Part shown: positions 16,752 through 25,442 of the stretch, piece after piece
Position numbering within the stretch: position 1 is the stretch's first letter
Layout: each line of letters starts with the position of its first letter
From: Coriobacteriaceae bacterium
Lineage (GTDB): Bacteria > Actinomycetota > Coriobacteriia > Coriobacteriales > Coriobacteriaceae
DNA: 64,000 nucleotides
Assembly (NCBI GenBank): GCA_015062655.1
Contig: SUUG01000007.1
Coordinates: 1 to 64,000 of the forward strand
Direction: 5' to 3'
Made by a program: the position numbers and the translations under genes
The notes under the pieces: model-generated
Told to the model about the DNA's origin: nothing
Databases searched by the model: none
Seen by the model: only the letters and a program-made list of their open reading frames with translations

Positions 16752-17492
16752 ATGCCCGACTCAGGTGACAGTCCCAAGCCGCAGGATGAGCCTGCGGCCA
16801 CCCCTGTTCTCAAGCACGCGCCCGCAGCGGCGGGCGGCGGCGGGCATGCGCCTGGGCTTCCGCGTTACACGGTTGGCGAGGAGATCGCCAACTCCGTGAC
16901 CCACGGCATCGGCGCGTTGCTGGCCATCGCCGCGCTCGTCCTCCTCATCGTGAAGGCCGCGATCGCCGGATCGCACCCGGCATCGCTCGCGGCGGCCATC
17001 GTGTTCGGCATCTCGCTCGTGCTCGAGTACACGGCCTCCACGCTTTACCACGCCATCCAGGTGCCCGTTGCCAAGCGGGTCTTCCGCACCATCGACCACA
17101 GCTGCATCTACCTGCTGATCGCGGGGAGCTACACCCCGTTTCTGCTCGTGACCCTGGGCGACGCGGGCGGTGCTCGGCTGTTCGTGCTCATCTGGGCGCT
17201 CGCGGCAGCCGGCATCCTCTTCGAGATGATCGGCCGCGAGCGCCAGCCGCGCTGGGTCACCATCGCCATCTACCTCGCGATGGGTTGGCTCGTCGTCTTC
17301 TGCCTGCCCGAGCTCGTGGCCAGACTCGACCCCGCCCCCCTGGCGCTGCTCGTGGCCGGCGGGCTGAGCTACACCGCCGGAACCGCGTTCTACCTGCTCA
17401 AGCGCGTCCGCTATATGCACAGCGTCTGGCATCTGTGGGTGCTCGCGGGCAGCGTGTGCCAGTTCTTGGCGGTGATCCTGTTCGTGATCTGA
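16752..17492 (+). CDS. Hemolysin III / PAQR family membrane protein
   Basis: The 246-residue protein has seven predicted membrane helices. PAQR hallmarks are visible: NSVTHGIG in the first helix, TASTLYHAI with the metal-site His/Ser, DHSCIYLLIAGSYTPF, and the C-terminal HSVWHLWVLAGS carrying two His. Related eukaryotic proteins are Zn-dependent hydrolases of ceramide type; the bacterial role is unclear. The first ~35 residues are a Pro/Ala-rich cytoplasmic tail. AGGAGG lies 14 nt upstream of ATG 16752, a rather long spacing. Confidence 0.85.
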   Translation: MPDSGDSPKPQDEPAATPVLKHAPAAAGGGGHAPGLPRYTVGEEIANSVTHGIGALLAIAALVLLIVKAAIAGSHPASLAAAIVFGISLVLEYTASTLYHAIQVPVAKRVFRTIDHSCIYLLIAGSYTPFLLVTLGDAGGARLFVLIWALAAAGILFEMIGRERQPRWVTIAIYLAMGWLVVFCLPELVARLDPAPLALLVAGGLSYTAGTAFYLLKRVRYMHSVWHLWVLAGSVCQFLAVILFVI

Positions 17493-17573
17493 TGATGCCG
17501 GCCGCCCCGGGGGCAACCCCGTCGGGCCCGATTTGCAAGACGTCCCCTACCTTGGAGGTATGAACCCGTCCCC

Positions 17574-18947
17574 ATGGACATAGCGATCTCAATCATTGCC
17601 ACCTTGCTGCTCACCGTGCTCAACGGCTACTTCTCCATGAGCGAGATGGCCCTCACCACCGCGAAGCGCACGGAGCTCGAGCAGGACCTCGAGGAGGGAG
17701 ACGCCCGCGCCGCCATAGCGCTCGAGCTGGCGAGCGACTCCACGGACTTCCTGGCGACGATCCAGGTGGCCATCACCCTCGTGGGCTTCTTCTCGGCCAC
17801 GGTCTCCGCGAGCACGCTCTCCGCGCCGCTCGCCGCCTGGCTCTCGAGCTTCGGGGTCGGCCCCCTCACCGCGGCCGCCCCCGTCGCGGCGCCCATCATC
17901 ATCACCCTGGTGGTCTCCTACCTTTCCATCGTCGTGGGAGAGCTCGTGCCCAAGCGCATCGGCCTCTCCGACGCCACGGGCATGGCGAAGTCGGTGGCGG
18001 GCACCATCTCCACCTTCCGCAAGCTCGCCCGCCCGCTCGTGTGGCTCACGCAGGCGAGCGCCAACGGCCTCTCCCGCATCCTGCGCATCAAGAGCGCCGA
18101 CGACCGCCAGAACGTCTCCGAGGAGGAGATCAAGTACATGATCAACGAGCAGGACGGCCTGCTCGACGAGGAGAAACGCATCATCCACGAGGTCTTCGAG
18201 CTCGGCGACCTCGTGGCCCGCGAGGTCATGATGCCGCGCGTGGACGTGCAGATGGTGGAGGACACCGAGCCCGTCTCCGAGGTCCTCTCGCTCATGCTCA
18301 AGACCGGCTACAGCCGCGTCCCCGTCTACCATGAGGACCCGGATGACGTGGTGGGCATCGCGCACGTCAAGGACCTGATGCGCGTGAGCTTCGAGGACGG
18401 CCCGGACACCGCCAAGACGGTGGGGGAGTGCGTGCGCGACGCCACCTTCGTGCCGGACACCAAGGACATCCTGCCGCTGCTCTCCGAGATGCAGACGGCC
18501 CACGAGCAGATCGTGGTCGTGGTGGACGAGTACGGCGGCACGGCCGGCATCATCACGGTCGAGGACATCGTGGAGGAGATCGTCGGCGAGATCGAGGACG
18601 AGTTCGACCCCGACAACAAGTACCTGACGCGCCTGTCGCGCCGCGAGTGGCTCGTGGACGGCCGGTTCGGCTGCGACGACGCGAAGGAGCTCGGCTGGCC
18701 CATCGAGGAGAGCGACGGCTACGAGACCATCGCCGGGTGGATCCTCGAGCTCTCTGACTCGGTGCCCGACATCGGCGAGGTGTTCACGGTCGATGGGTAC
18801 AAGTTCAAGGTGCAGTCCATGCGCGGCCAGCGCATCTCCCTCATCCGCGTGACCGGCCCCGATCCCGCGGTGGCCGCGGCTCCGGAAGAGGGCGAGGAGG
18901 CGGTTGAGCGCGAGGGCGCGAGCCGTCATCATGGGGAGACGGCCTAG
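17574..18947 (+). CDS. CNNM/CorC-HlyC family transporter-like protein
   Basis: The 457-residue protein has an N-terminal DUF21/CNNM membrane domain (LLTVLNGYFSMSEMALTTAKR; later SYLSIVVGELVPKRIGL), then a pair of CBS domains (REVMMPRVDVQMV and the EQIVVVVDEYGGTAGIIT block) and a C-terminal CorC_HlyC transporter-associated domain. Family members mediate or regulate Mg2+/Co2+ efflux. GGAGG lies 15 nt upstream of ATG 17574; another ATG right after it (17560) opens only a 7-codon ORF overlapping this start, which may be chance. Confidence 0.88.
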   Translation: MDIAISIIATLLLTVLNGYFSMSEMALTTAKRTELEQDLEEGDARAAIALELASDSTDFLATIQVAITLVGFFSATVSASTLSAPLAAWLSSFGVGPLTAAAPVAAPIIITLVVSYLSIVVGELVPKRIGLSDATGMAKSVAGTISTFRKLARPLVWLTQASANGLSRILRIKSADDRQNVSEEEIKYMINEQDGLLDEEKRIIHEVFELGDLVAREVMMPRVDVQMVEDTEPVSEVLSLMLKTGYSRVPVYHEDPDDVVGIAHVKDLMRVSFEDGPDTAKTVGECVRDATFVPDTKDILPLLSEMQTAHEQIVVVVDEYGGTAGIITVEDIVEEIVGEIEDEFDPDNKYLTRLSRREWLVDGRFGCDDAKELGWPIEESDGYETIAGWILELSDSVPDIGEVFTVDGYKFKVQSMRGQRISLIRVTGPDPAVAAAPEEGEEAVEREGASRHHGETA

Positions 18948-18976
18948 CACGGCGCGACGGACACGGAAGGACCGAC

Positions 18977-19600
18977 ATGGCAGAGCTGTTCAACATCATG
19001 AAGATCACGGTGGGCCCGAAGAAGCTCACGGCCCGCGTGCTGGTGAATCCAGGCATGCCGATGCGCACCGCCGAGGACATCGAGGCCACGGCCCGCGTGT
19101 ACTACCTCGCCCCCGCCATCGCCCAGCACGCGTGCCTGGGGGATGCCGGCGAGCACTTCCAGGACTGCATGGCCGATACCGAGGTCGTCCATCTGCTCGA
19201 GCACCTGACCGTCGAGATCATGAACCAGACGGGGCTCGCCGGCGACGTCGTGTCGGGGCGCACCCTGCCCGTACCGGTCGATGAGCGCCTGTTCGACGTG
19301 GAGCTCTCCTGCCCCGACGATGCGCTCACCGTGGGTGCCCTCTCGTCTGCGGCGTTCATGATGCAGTGGGCCTTCCTGAACGGCGACACCCCGGCTCCTG
19401 ATTTCGCCGGGACGGTCGAGGCCCTGCGGCAGCTGGCGCTGAGCCTGCGCGGGGAGACGGGCGCGGTCGGGGAGGCGGCTGCAGGCGAGGATGCGTCGCC
19501 CGAGGACGCGCCCGAGCCGGTTGAGGATGCCATCGATGACGGCGCCGACCCCGTCTCGCCCGCGGGCGAGACGCATGGGGAGGACTCTACCCCCGCGTGA
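18977..19600 (+). CDS. Small protein resembling the N-terminal domain of cyanophycin synthetase
   Basis: The 207-residue protein has no signal peptide. The segment DTEVVHLLEHLTVEIMNQTG (about residues 60-79) closely resembles the GHVIEHVALELQ segment of the cyanophycin synthetase N-domain, and the preceding region with YYLAPAIAQHACLGDAG fits the same fold. The ATP-grasp and Mur-ligase-like domains of CphA are absent. Residues after about 155 are an acidic Asp/Glu/Ala tail. Function unknown. ATG 18977 follows GGAAGGA, 29 bp after the CNNM gene, so the two are probably cotranscribed. Confidence 0.55.
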   Translation: MAELFNIMKITVGPKKLTARVLVNPGMPMRTAEDIEATARVYYLAPAIAQHACLGDAGEHFQDCMADTEVVHLLEHLTVEIMNQTGLAGDVVSGRTLPVPVDERLFDVELSCPDDALTVGALSSAAFMMQWAFLNGDTPAPDFAGTVEALRQLALSLRGETGAVGEAAAGEDASPEDAPEPVEDAIDDGADPVSPAGETHGEDSTPA

Positions 19601-19730
19601 AGGAGACCGCGGGGTTGGCCTGCTTGATGACGGCCTGCATCTTCACGAGCTGGTCGAGCACGTCTTTGCCGGGCGCACCCGAGGTGAGCCGGTCGTCCGT
19701 GTAGCGGCGGCGGCTGTCTGCAGGCCCCAC
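19587..19730 (-). CDS. Short ORF, possible 3' remnant of a displaced gene
   Basis: The 47-codon minus-strand ORF starts at GTG 19730 and overlaps the end of the upstream gene by 14 bp. Its product looks protein-like (RYTDDRLTSGAPGKDVLDQL, then VKMQAVIKQANPAVSFTRG) with normal chromosomal codon usage. It sits exactly between old chromosome and the fucose island. It could be the tail of a gene truncated when the island arrived, or a small cotranscribed gene after the IclR gene. Confidence 0.35.
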   Translation of the reverse strand: MGPADSRRRYTDDRLTSGAPGKDVLDQLVKMQAVIKQANPAVSFTRG

Positions 19731-19752
19731 TGCATGTCACGCTCCTCTCGCG

Positions 19753-20601
19753 CTACGCCAAGAGCGGCTCCAGATCGTGTTTGGTCTGCACCAAGATGGA
19801 ACGAATCTCATCTTCCTTAGCTGTATCGAGGCGAAAACTAGGCGCTGTGACGCCGAGCCCATATGCGGCGCGTCCGTTCACGTTGAGAGGGACCGCGATG
19901 CACGACACGCCCTCGGTGGTCTCGCACCGGTCATAGGCGATGCCTGTCATGCGCACCTCATCAAGCTCGGCATGGAGCTGCTCGGGTGAGGTGAGGGTGT
20001 GCTCGGTTAACCGTTCCCAAGGCAGGGGCGTCAAAGCTTGCACTTCATCGATGGTGAGCGCACTTAAAAGCGCCTTGCCGATGGCGGTGGAATAGACGGG
20101 AAGGGCGGCCCCTGGATGGCTGACCAGGCGGATGGGCTGGGGCGAGTCGACACGCAACAGATAGCGAACTTGCTGGCCGTCGCGAACGCCCACCTGGCAC
20201 GTCTCACCGCACGCCTCCACGATGGAGGAGGCTGCCCGTTGCAGCAGGCGCATGGGGGTGTTGCTCTGGGAGTAGACGGAGCCGCATATATAGACTTTGA
20301 ACCCGATGCTATAGCAGCCGCGGGCCTTGTCATATTCAAGGAAGCCCTCGTCGGTCATGGTTTTTATCATAGGGAACAGCGTGCCTTTGGGTGTATGCGT
20401 CGCGCGACATAGGTCTGCGAAAGAGAGTCCCTCCGGGGTTTTGGACAAACAGTCCAGCACCTCAAGTACGCGCAGGGTCGAGCGGTGGGCTTTCGAGAAC
20501 CTCTCTTGACCAGAAAGCGGGACGGACGAGCTCAGATCAGAAACCACAGGACATCTCTTTCGACGGTTCAGCCTGAGACAGGCTGAGGCAACTTGCAACA
20601 T
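19753..20601 (-). CDS. IclR family transcriptional regulator of the fucose locus
   Basis: The protein has 282 residues as drawn. The N-terminal winged HTH is clear (TLRVLEVLDCLSKTPEGLSF, HTPKGTLFPMIKTMTDEGFL), and the C-terminal IclR effector domain includes LPVYSTAIGKALLS and GVSCIAVPLNVNGRAAYGLGV. No good ribosome site precedes the drawn ATG; a GTG at 20547 (VSDLSS) is an alternative start. It is divergent from the fucose genes with an inverted-repeat operator between them. IclR regulators also head the Campylobacter jejuni fucose locus, so it likely controls these genes in response to a pathway intermediate. Confidence 0.88.
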   Translation of the reverse strand: MLQVASACLRLNRRKRCPVVSDLSSSVPLSGQERFSKAHRSTLRVLEVLDCLSKTPEGLSFADLCRATHTPKGTLFPMIKTMTDEGFLEYDKARGCYSIGFKVYICGSVYSQSNTPMRLLQRAASSIVEACGETCQVGVRDGQQVRYLLRVDSPQPIRLVSHPGAALPVYSTAIGKALLSALTIDEVQALTPLPWERLTEHTLTSPEQLHAELDEVRMTGIAYDRCETTEGVSCIAVPLNVNGRAAYGLGVTAPSFRLDTAKEDEIRSILVQTKHDLEPLLA

Positions 20602-20733
20602 TAAAACAGGCGGGGACGGCTTACAACAGTATCACCGGCCGGTACCGTTCATGGTTTAAAAGCAACCGTTCGGCCCGCAGTCACAAGGGCGCAGGGGAAC
20701 CGGAGGCCAAGCGAGTTAATATGGTAATGGAAA

Positions 20734-20759
20734 TACGAACGAAGTTCGTAAATACGAAC
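20734..20759. promoter_or_regulatory. Probable IclR operator
   Basis: TACGAAC (20734-20740) and GTTCGTA (20744-20750) form a perfect 7-bp inverted repeat with a 3-nt gap. A third copy, TACGAAC, follows at 20753-20759. The site lies in the divergent intergenic region 71 bp before the first fucose gene, and this three-half-site layout fits IclR dimers. Confidence 0.6.
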
Positions 20760-20829
20760 AAACGTCTTCCAACATAGGGACCGTATTCTTGCCTTGCAGG
20801 TACGGTCGTCAATTTGACAAGGGAGGATT

Positions 20830-21138
20830 ATGCGCAACGCAGTCATCATCGACGATGCCGATAACGTGGTGGTCGCTATCGAGCCCCTCGAAGCCGCCAC
20901 CCTTGTCACCTATGTCGCCCGCGCGGGCGAAACGCATGAGATCGTCACCACGCAGCCGATTCCGCTCTATCACAAGATAGCCCGCGTCCCCATCCCCCAA
21001 GGGGGGAAGGTCATCAAGTATGGCGAGTACATCGGTTTGGCGACCCAAGATATTCATCCGGGCGATCACGTGCACGTTCACAACTGCGTGTCCACCGATA
21101 GGCTGCGCGAGGAGGTAGAAGATGGGCAGAAGCTTTAA
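20830..21138 (+). CDS. UxaA-type sugar acid dehydratase, small subunit (SAF domain)
   Basis: The 102-residue protein equals the N-terminal SAF domain of altronate/galactarate dehydratases (TTQPIPLYHKIARVPIPQGG, then YGEYIGLATQDIHPGDHVHVHN). It works with the large subunit that starts 17 bp before its stop. In this locus the likely substrate is L-fuconate, dehydrated to 2-keto-3-deoxy-L-fuconate, rather than altronate. GGGAGGA precedes the ATG. A split dehydratase of this type is also found in the C. jejuni fucose locus. Confidence 0.85.
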   Translation: MRNAVIIDDADNVVVAIEPLEAATLVTYVARAGETHEIVTTQPIPLYHKIARVPIPQGGKVIKYGEYIGLATQDIHPGDHVHVHNCVSTDRLREEVEDGQKL

Positions 21139-22291
21139 CGGCTACCGTCGCCAAGATGGTCTTGTGGGCATCCGCAATCATGTGCTCATTCTACCCACAT
21201 CGATTTGCGCGTCCGACACCACCGAGCGCATCGCGTGGGCTGTGGAGGGGTGCACGTCCTTCCACAATCAAAACGGGTGCTCTCAGGTTCCCAAAGACCA
21301 GCAGCTCACCATCGACACCATGGCCGGCTTCGCGGCCAACCCCAACATTCACTCGGTGCTTGCGGTGAGTTTGGGATGCGAGGGCTGTCAAAACGATCTG
21401 GTGGTCGATGCTATCCGCGAGCGCACCTCCAAACCTGTCGAAACGCTTGTGATCCAAAAAGCGGGAGGATCCATCAAGGCCGTTGAAGAGGGCACGCGCA
21501 TCGCCAAGGAGCTCGCTGCCGCGGCGGCTCAGGAGCAGCGCGTCCCCTGCGATATCTCAGAGCTGATGCTGGGCACTAACTGCGGAGGTTCGGATACCAC
21601 GAGTGGGCTCGGCTCCAATCCGCTCATCGGCGACGTCTCCGATTGGCTTGTTGAGCAGGGCGGCACCTCGGTCCTTTGCGAGACGAGCGAGTTTTTTGGC
21701 GCCGAGCATGTTCTTGCACGTCGCGCCGCCACGCCCGAGATTGCCCGTGAGATTCTGCGCATCGTTAAGGACTATGAAGAGTATGTGCACATGTTCGGCG
21801 CTGAGATGCGCCAGGGCAACCCCAGCCCCGGCAACATTGAGGGCGGTCTGACCACCCTTGAGGAGAAGTCGCTGGGATGCATCCACAAAGGCGGACATAG
21901 CCCCATCAATGCCGTCTACCCTTATGCGGCGCAGCTCAGGCCCCATGAGGGCCTTGTGATCATGGATACGCCCGGCAACGATCCCACCTCGGTCGCCGGC
22001 CTGGTCGCTGGCGGCTGCCAGCTGGTGGTGTTCTCCACGGGACGCGGCACGCCCACAGGTAACTCCATGGCACCGGTCTGGCGCCTCACGGCAAACCGCG
22101 TGACCGCCCAGACCATGGCCGACAACATGGACTTCGACGCCTCGGCCGCTATCTACGGCCCAGAGTCTATGGAAGAGCTTCGCGAGCGGATGATCGACGA
22201 CATTATCGAGGTTTGCAACGGTCGCAAGACGTGCGCCGAGGCCATCGGCTACACCGAGACGGCGCTCCCGCACCTCTGCAATTACATGTAG
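21122..22291 (+). CDS. UxaA-type sugar acid dehydratase, large subunit (probable L-fuconate dehydratase)
   Basis: The 389-residue protein matches the C-terminal catalytic part of altronate dehydratase: GYRRQDGLVGIRNHVLILPT, SLGCEGCQ, MLGTNCGGSDTTSGLGSNP and VVFSTGRGTPTGN. The conserved Cys residues probably bind Fe or an Fe-S cluster. Its start overlaps the small-subunit gene by 17 bp, so the two are translationally coupled. Substrate assignment to L-fuconate is inferred from neighbours (fucose dehydrogenase, FucP, lactonase, DapA-like aldolase). Confidence 0.85.
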   Translation: MGRSFNGYRRQDGLVGIRNHVLILPTSICASDTTERIAWAVEGCTSFHNQNGCSQVPKDQQLTIDTMAGFAANPNIHSVLAVSLGCEGCQNDLVVDAIRERTSKPVETLVIQKAGGSIKAVEEGTRIAKELAAAAAQEQRVPCDISELMLGTNCGGSDTTSGLGSNPLIGDVSDWLVEQGGTSVLCETSEFFGAEHVLARRAATPEIAREILRIVKDYEEYVHMFGAEMRQGNPSPGNIEGGLTTLEEKSLGCIHKGGHSPINAVYPYAAQLRPHEGLVIMDTPGNDPTSVAGLVAGGCQLVVFSTGRGTPTGNSMAPVWRLTANRVTAQTMADNMDFDASAAIYGPESMEELRERMIDDIIEVCNGRKTCAEAIGYTETALPHLCNYM

Positions 22292-22357
22292 GGGCGCCGG
22301 TTCCTATACCAGGTAATGACCGGGAACAGACCCGGTCCGACACGAAAGGAACGCATC

Positions 22358-23149
22358 ATGGATCTTCACCTTGAGGGCAAAGTCATCTTCGTCACCGGCG
22401 GCTTCAAGGGCATCGGCAAGGGTGTGGTGCTCACCCTCGCGCAGGAGGGTGCCATCCCCATCATCCTCAATCGCAAGGACGGAGTCGAGGATGAATTCCG
22501 CGCAGAGCTCGACAAGATCACCAGCACCTACGAGGTCTACTTCATCGACCTCAACGACACCGACGAGATCAAGCCTATTGTCGACGATGTGTATGCCAAG
22601 TACGGGCATATCGATGGCGTGGTGAACAACGCCGGCAAGAACGATAACAAGGATGTGGAGTCCACCAGCTGGCGCGAGTTCGAGGAGTCCATTCATGGCA
22701 ACCTCACGCATTACTACGAGCTTGTTCACGAGACGTGCCCGTATCTCAAGGAGTCCAAGGGCTCCATCGTGAACATCTCCTCGAAGACCGCGCTGACCGG
22801 TCAGGGTAAGACGAGCGCCTATGCCGCCGCCAAGGGCGCTGTTTTGGGTCTCACCCGCGAGTGGGCCGCCGCCTTTGCGAAGGATCGGGTGCGCGTGAAC
22901 GCCATCGTGGTCGCCGAGGCCTGGACGCCGCTCTACGCCAACTGGATCAAGACCTTCGGCGATGAGGAGGCCCAGCAGGCGCGCCTCAAGGTCATCACCG
23001 ACAAGATTCCCCTGGAGCATCGCATGACCTCCACCGAGGAGATCGCCGACACGGCCGCGTTTCTGCTCTCCGATCGCTCGAGCCACACCACCGGCCAGTG
23101 GGTTTACGTTGACGGCGGTTACGTGCACCTCGACCGCGCCCTGTGCTAG
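22358..23149 (+). CDS. Short-chain dehydrogenase, probable L-fucose dehydrogenase
   Basis: The 263-residue SDR has the Rossmann motif VTGGFKGIGKG, the NNAG motif in VVNNAGKNDN, catalytic Ser in NISSKTALTG and YxxxK in YAAAKGAV. The C-terminal VYVDGGYVHLDRAL is typical of sugar-oxidising SDRs such as fucose dehydrogenase. It would oxidise L-fucose to L-fucono-1,5-lactone with NAD(P)+. ATG 22358 follows AAAGGAA; an in-frame ATG at 22316 lacks a site. It is third in the catabolic operon. Confidence 0.85.
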   Translation: MDLHLEGKVIFVTGGFKGIGKGVVLTLAQEGAIPIILNRKDGVEDEFRAELDKITSTYEVYFIDLNDTDEIKPIVDDVYAKYGHIDGVVNNAGKNDNKDVESTSWREFEESIHGNLTHYYELVHETCPYLKESKGSIVNISSKTALTGQGKTSAYAAAKGAVLGLTREWAAAFAKDRVRVNAIVVAEAWTPLYANWIKTFGDEEAQQARLKVITDKIPLEHRMTSTEEIADTAAFLLSDRSSHTTGQWVYVDGGYVHLDRALC

Positions 23150-23190
23150 CCCCTCGTGCCGATCGTTTCGTTTGTGAAGGAGTTTAACTC

Positions 23191-24495
23191 ATGGCGCTTA
23201 AAACCTTTACCAAAGACAGTCCGGGTGCGCGCAAGGGGTCAAAGGCCACCATCGCCATCGCGCTTGTGACATCTTTGTTCTTCATCTGGGGCCTGACCAT
23301 GAATCTGGTTAACGGACTCAACAGCCCTATGGGGAACTACTTGGAACTCTCCGCAACCGAGGCCTCGTTCCTTCAAGTCGCCTACTACGGTGCCTACTTC
23401 ATCATGGCCATTCCCGCATCCATGGTGGCCAAGCGTTACGGCTACAAGGGCGGTGTCATCCTCGGCCTGGCGCTCTTTGTCATCGGTTCGTTTATCACCG
23501 TGCCCGCCACGAATGCCGCCAGCTTTACGCTGTTCTTGGTCTCGATGTTTGTGATTGCAGCGGGCGCTTCCAGTCTTGAGGCCAACTGCAACCCTTACAT
23601 CACCAAGCTCGGTGACGAGAAACGTGAGGCCATGCGCCTTAATTTGGCCCAGGGCTTCAACGGCGTGGGCTCCATGGTGGGGCCTCTCATCCTAGCCCAG
23701 ATCCTCACGACCACCGTCGCTGTCGGCCAGCCCGGTTTTGATGCGGCCAAGCTCGGCTTTTTGGCTAACATGCGCACGGTCTACATCGTCATCGGCGTCG
23801 TCTTGGCCGTGCTGCTCGCCGTCTTCGTCATCGTGAAGCTGCCTACGCCCCCCGGGGATGAGGAGGAGATGGCCGCTGGCGACGAGCTTGCCGACAAGGG
23901 CGCTTCTATCGGCGCTGTTCTCAAGCGCCCCCATGTTTCTTTGGGCATCCTGGCCGAGTTCCTCTACGTGGGCGTCCAGACCATCGGCTTCTCGCTCTTC
24001 TCGGGCATCGCCTTGGCCGAGTGGGAGGGCATGACGGCCTCAACTGCGGCCGTGCTCCTTTCGGTCTTGTCGCTTCTGTTCACCATCGGCCGCTTCGCCT
24101 CTGTCCCCATGCTGGCCAAGTTCGATGCCGGCAAGATGCTCGGTGCGTATATGGGCATCGCATCCCTGCTCTTCCTTGTCACCTTCCTCGGTCTGGGCCC
24201 TCTCTCAGTGGCGAGCCTCATTCTTGCCTTCCTGTTCATGTCCATCGGCTATCCCACTGTTTTCTCTCTTACCTTGGGCGGCCTGAAGGGTGCAGCCGTC
24301 AAGACGGTCAGCTCGCTTTTGGTGATGTCCATTGTGGGCGGCGCCTTGGTTCCCATATTGGCCGGTGCCCTCATTGACGCGAGCGGGAGCCAGACCTTCG
24401 CGATGATCATCGCGGTCCCTTCCCTGGCTTTTGTGTGCTGGTACGGCCTGAAAGGCTCAAAGATCGGTCTGGAGGAGAAGCGACATGGTGCTTGA
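23191..24495 (+). CDS. fucP: MFS L-fucose permease (FucP family)
   Basis: The 434-residue transporter has twelve predicted helices. FucP-family features include SLFFIWGLTMNLVNGLN in TM1, AYFIMAIPASMVAKRYGYK, and SSLEANCNPYITKLG with AQGFNGVGSMVGP. FucP homologues are L-fucose:H+ symporters. GAAGGAG precedes the ATG. The 3' end overlaps the lactonase gene by 11 bp. Inner-membrane location. Confidence 0.9.
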   Translation: MALKTFTKDSPGARKGSKATIAIALVTSLFFIWGLTMNLVNGLNSPMGNYLELSATEASFLQVAYYGAYFIMAIPASMVAKRYGYKGGVILGLALFVIGSFITVPATNAASFTLFLVSMFVIAAGASSLEANCNPYITKLGDEKREAMRLNLAQGFNGVGSMVGPLILAQILTTTVAVGQPGFDAAKLGFLANMRTVYIVIGVVLAVLLAVFVIVKLPTPPGDEEEMAAGDELADKGASIGAVLKRPHVSLGILAEFLYVGVQTIGFSLFSGIALAEWEGMTASTAAVLLSVLSLLFTIGRFASVPMLAKFDAGKMLGAYMGIASLLFLVTFLGLGPLSVASLILAFLFMSIGYPTVFSLTLGGLKGAAVKTVSSLLVMSIVGGALVPILAGALIDASGSQTFAMIIAVPSLAFVCWYGLKGSKIGLEEKRHGA

Positions 24496-25285
24496 TGTCA
24501 TCGATGCCCACTTCCACGTGTGGGATCTGGAGCGGCAGGATCTGCCCTGGCTTGCCGGCACCGATGGTTCTATCACCCATACCTACACGATGGATGATCT
24601 CGCGGCCGCCTACGCCGCTGTGCCGGATATCAACTTTCTAGGTGGCGTGTACGTCGAGGTTGACGGCGCAGATCCCCTGCTGGAAGACCGGCTTACCTGG
24701 AGACGCATGTCAGCCGACCCTCGTATTCTAGCCGCCATAATGCGCACGCGCATCGAGCCCTGGATGCGCTTGCCGGTCTTCGCTCGTGGCGTGCGCGAGC
24801 CCCTGCATATCGACTCCGAGGCGCCCGGGCGCTGCCTTGAACCTGACTTCATTGAGGGGCTGCGCGTGCTCGCGGCCGCGGGCAGGCCTTTCGAGTCTTG
24901 CAACCGCACCGAGGACCTAGGCCTGGCCCTTAGCGCCTACCGCCAGGTTCCCGAGGCGACCGTGGTCTTGAATCACCTGGGCAACGTCACGCCCGATACC
25001 TTCGATGACGACTGGCGTCGCGTCATGACAGGCTTTGCGGAGCTCCCGAACCTCTATCTCAAGGTTTCCGGGTTCCCTACCGACGACGCCTCGTTTGTTT
25101 CCGATGTCTTCGCGTTCGTGAAAGGGGCCTTCCGGCCCGATCGCTTGCTTTACGCCTCCAACTGGCCGGTGGTCGATATGTATGCCACGTTCAAGAGCCA
25201 TGTTGAGGCCGTGCGCGAAGCCTTCGGCGATGACGAGGATTTCTTCTGCAACAACGCCTGCGCATGCTACGGCATCGAGCGTTAG
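24485..25285 (+). CDS. Amidohydrolase family, probable L-fucono-lactonase
   Basis: The 266-residue TIM-barrel amidohydrolase has the N-terminal metal motif DAHFHVWD, the NHLGN strand, YLKVSGF and the C-terminal ASNWPVVD. This COG3618-type pattern is shared by fucono-, rhamnono- and related lactonases. It would open L-fucono-1,5-lactone to L-fuconate. The ATG lies within the end of the permease gene (AGGAGAAGCG ribosome site inside that frame), so expression is coupled. Substrate is inferred from context. Confidence 0.87.
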   Translation: MVLDVIDAHFHVWDLERQDLPWLAGTDGSITHTYTMDDLAAAYAAVPDINFLGGVYVEVDGADPLLEDRLTWRRMSADPRILAAIMRTRIEPWMRLPVFARGVREPLHIDSEAPGRCLEPDFIEGLRVLAAAGRPFESCNRTEDLGLALSAYRQVPEATVVLNHLGNVTPDTFDDDWRRVMTGFAELPNLYLKVSGFPTDDASFVSDVFAFVKGAFRPDRLLYASNWPVVDMYATFKSHVEAVREAFGDDEDFFCNNACACYGIER

Positions 25286-25442
25286 GAGTTGTCGCGGTCG
25301 ATTTCACCTGCACGGCGGGAGGCGCCTTTCGGTAGGGTGCGTGCTGGTCATTCTCCAAAAGGGCGTGTGTGCGAAGACGAGGCTTTGCAAGTTCAATACG
25401 CAGGGATGGGATCGATTTCAGATCTCAAGAAAGGAGCGTGCC

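Noticed and set aside
17560..17583. Regulatory leader peptide (7 codons) before the CNNM gene
   Set aside because: Its ATG sits only one base after GGAGG, too close for efficient initiation, and there is no attenuator-like structure.
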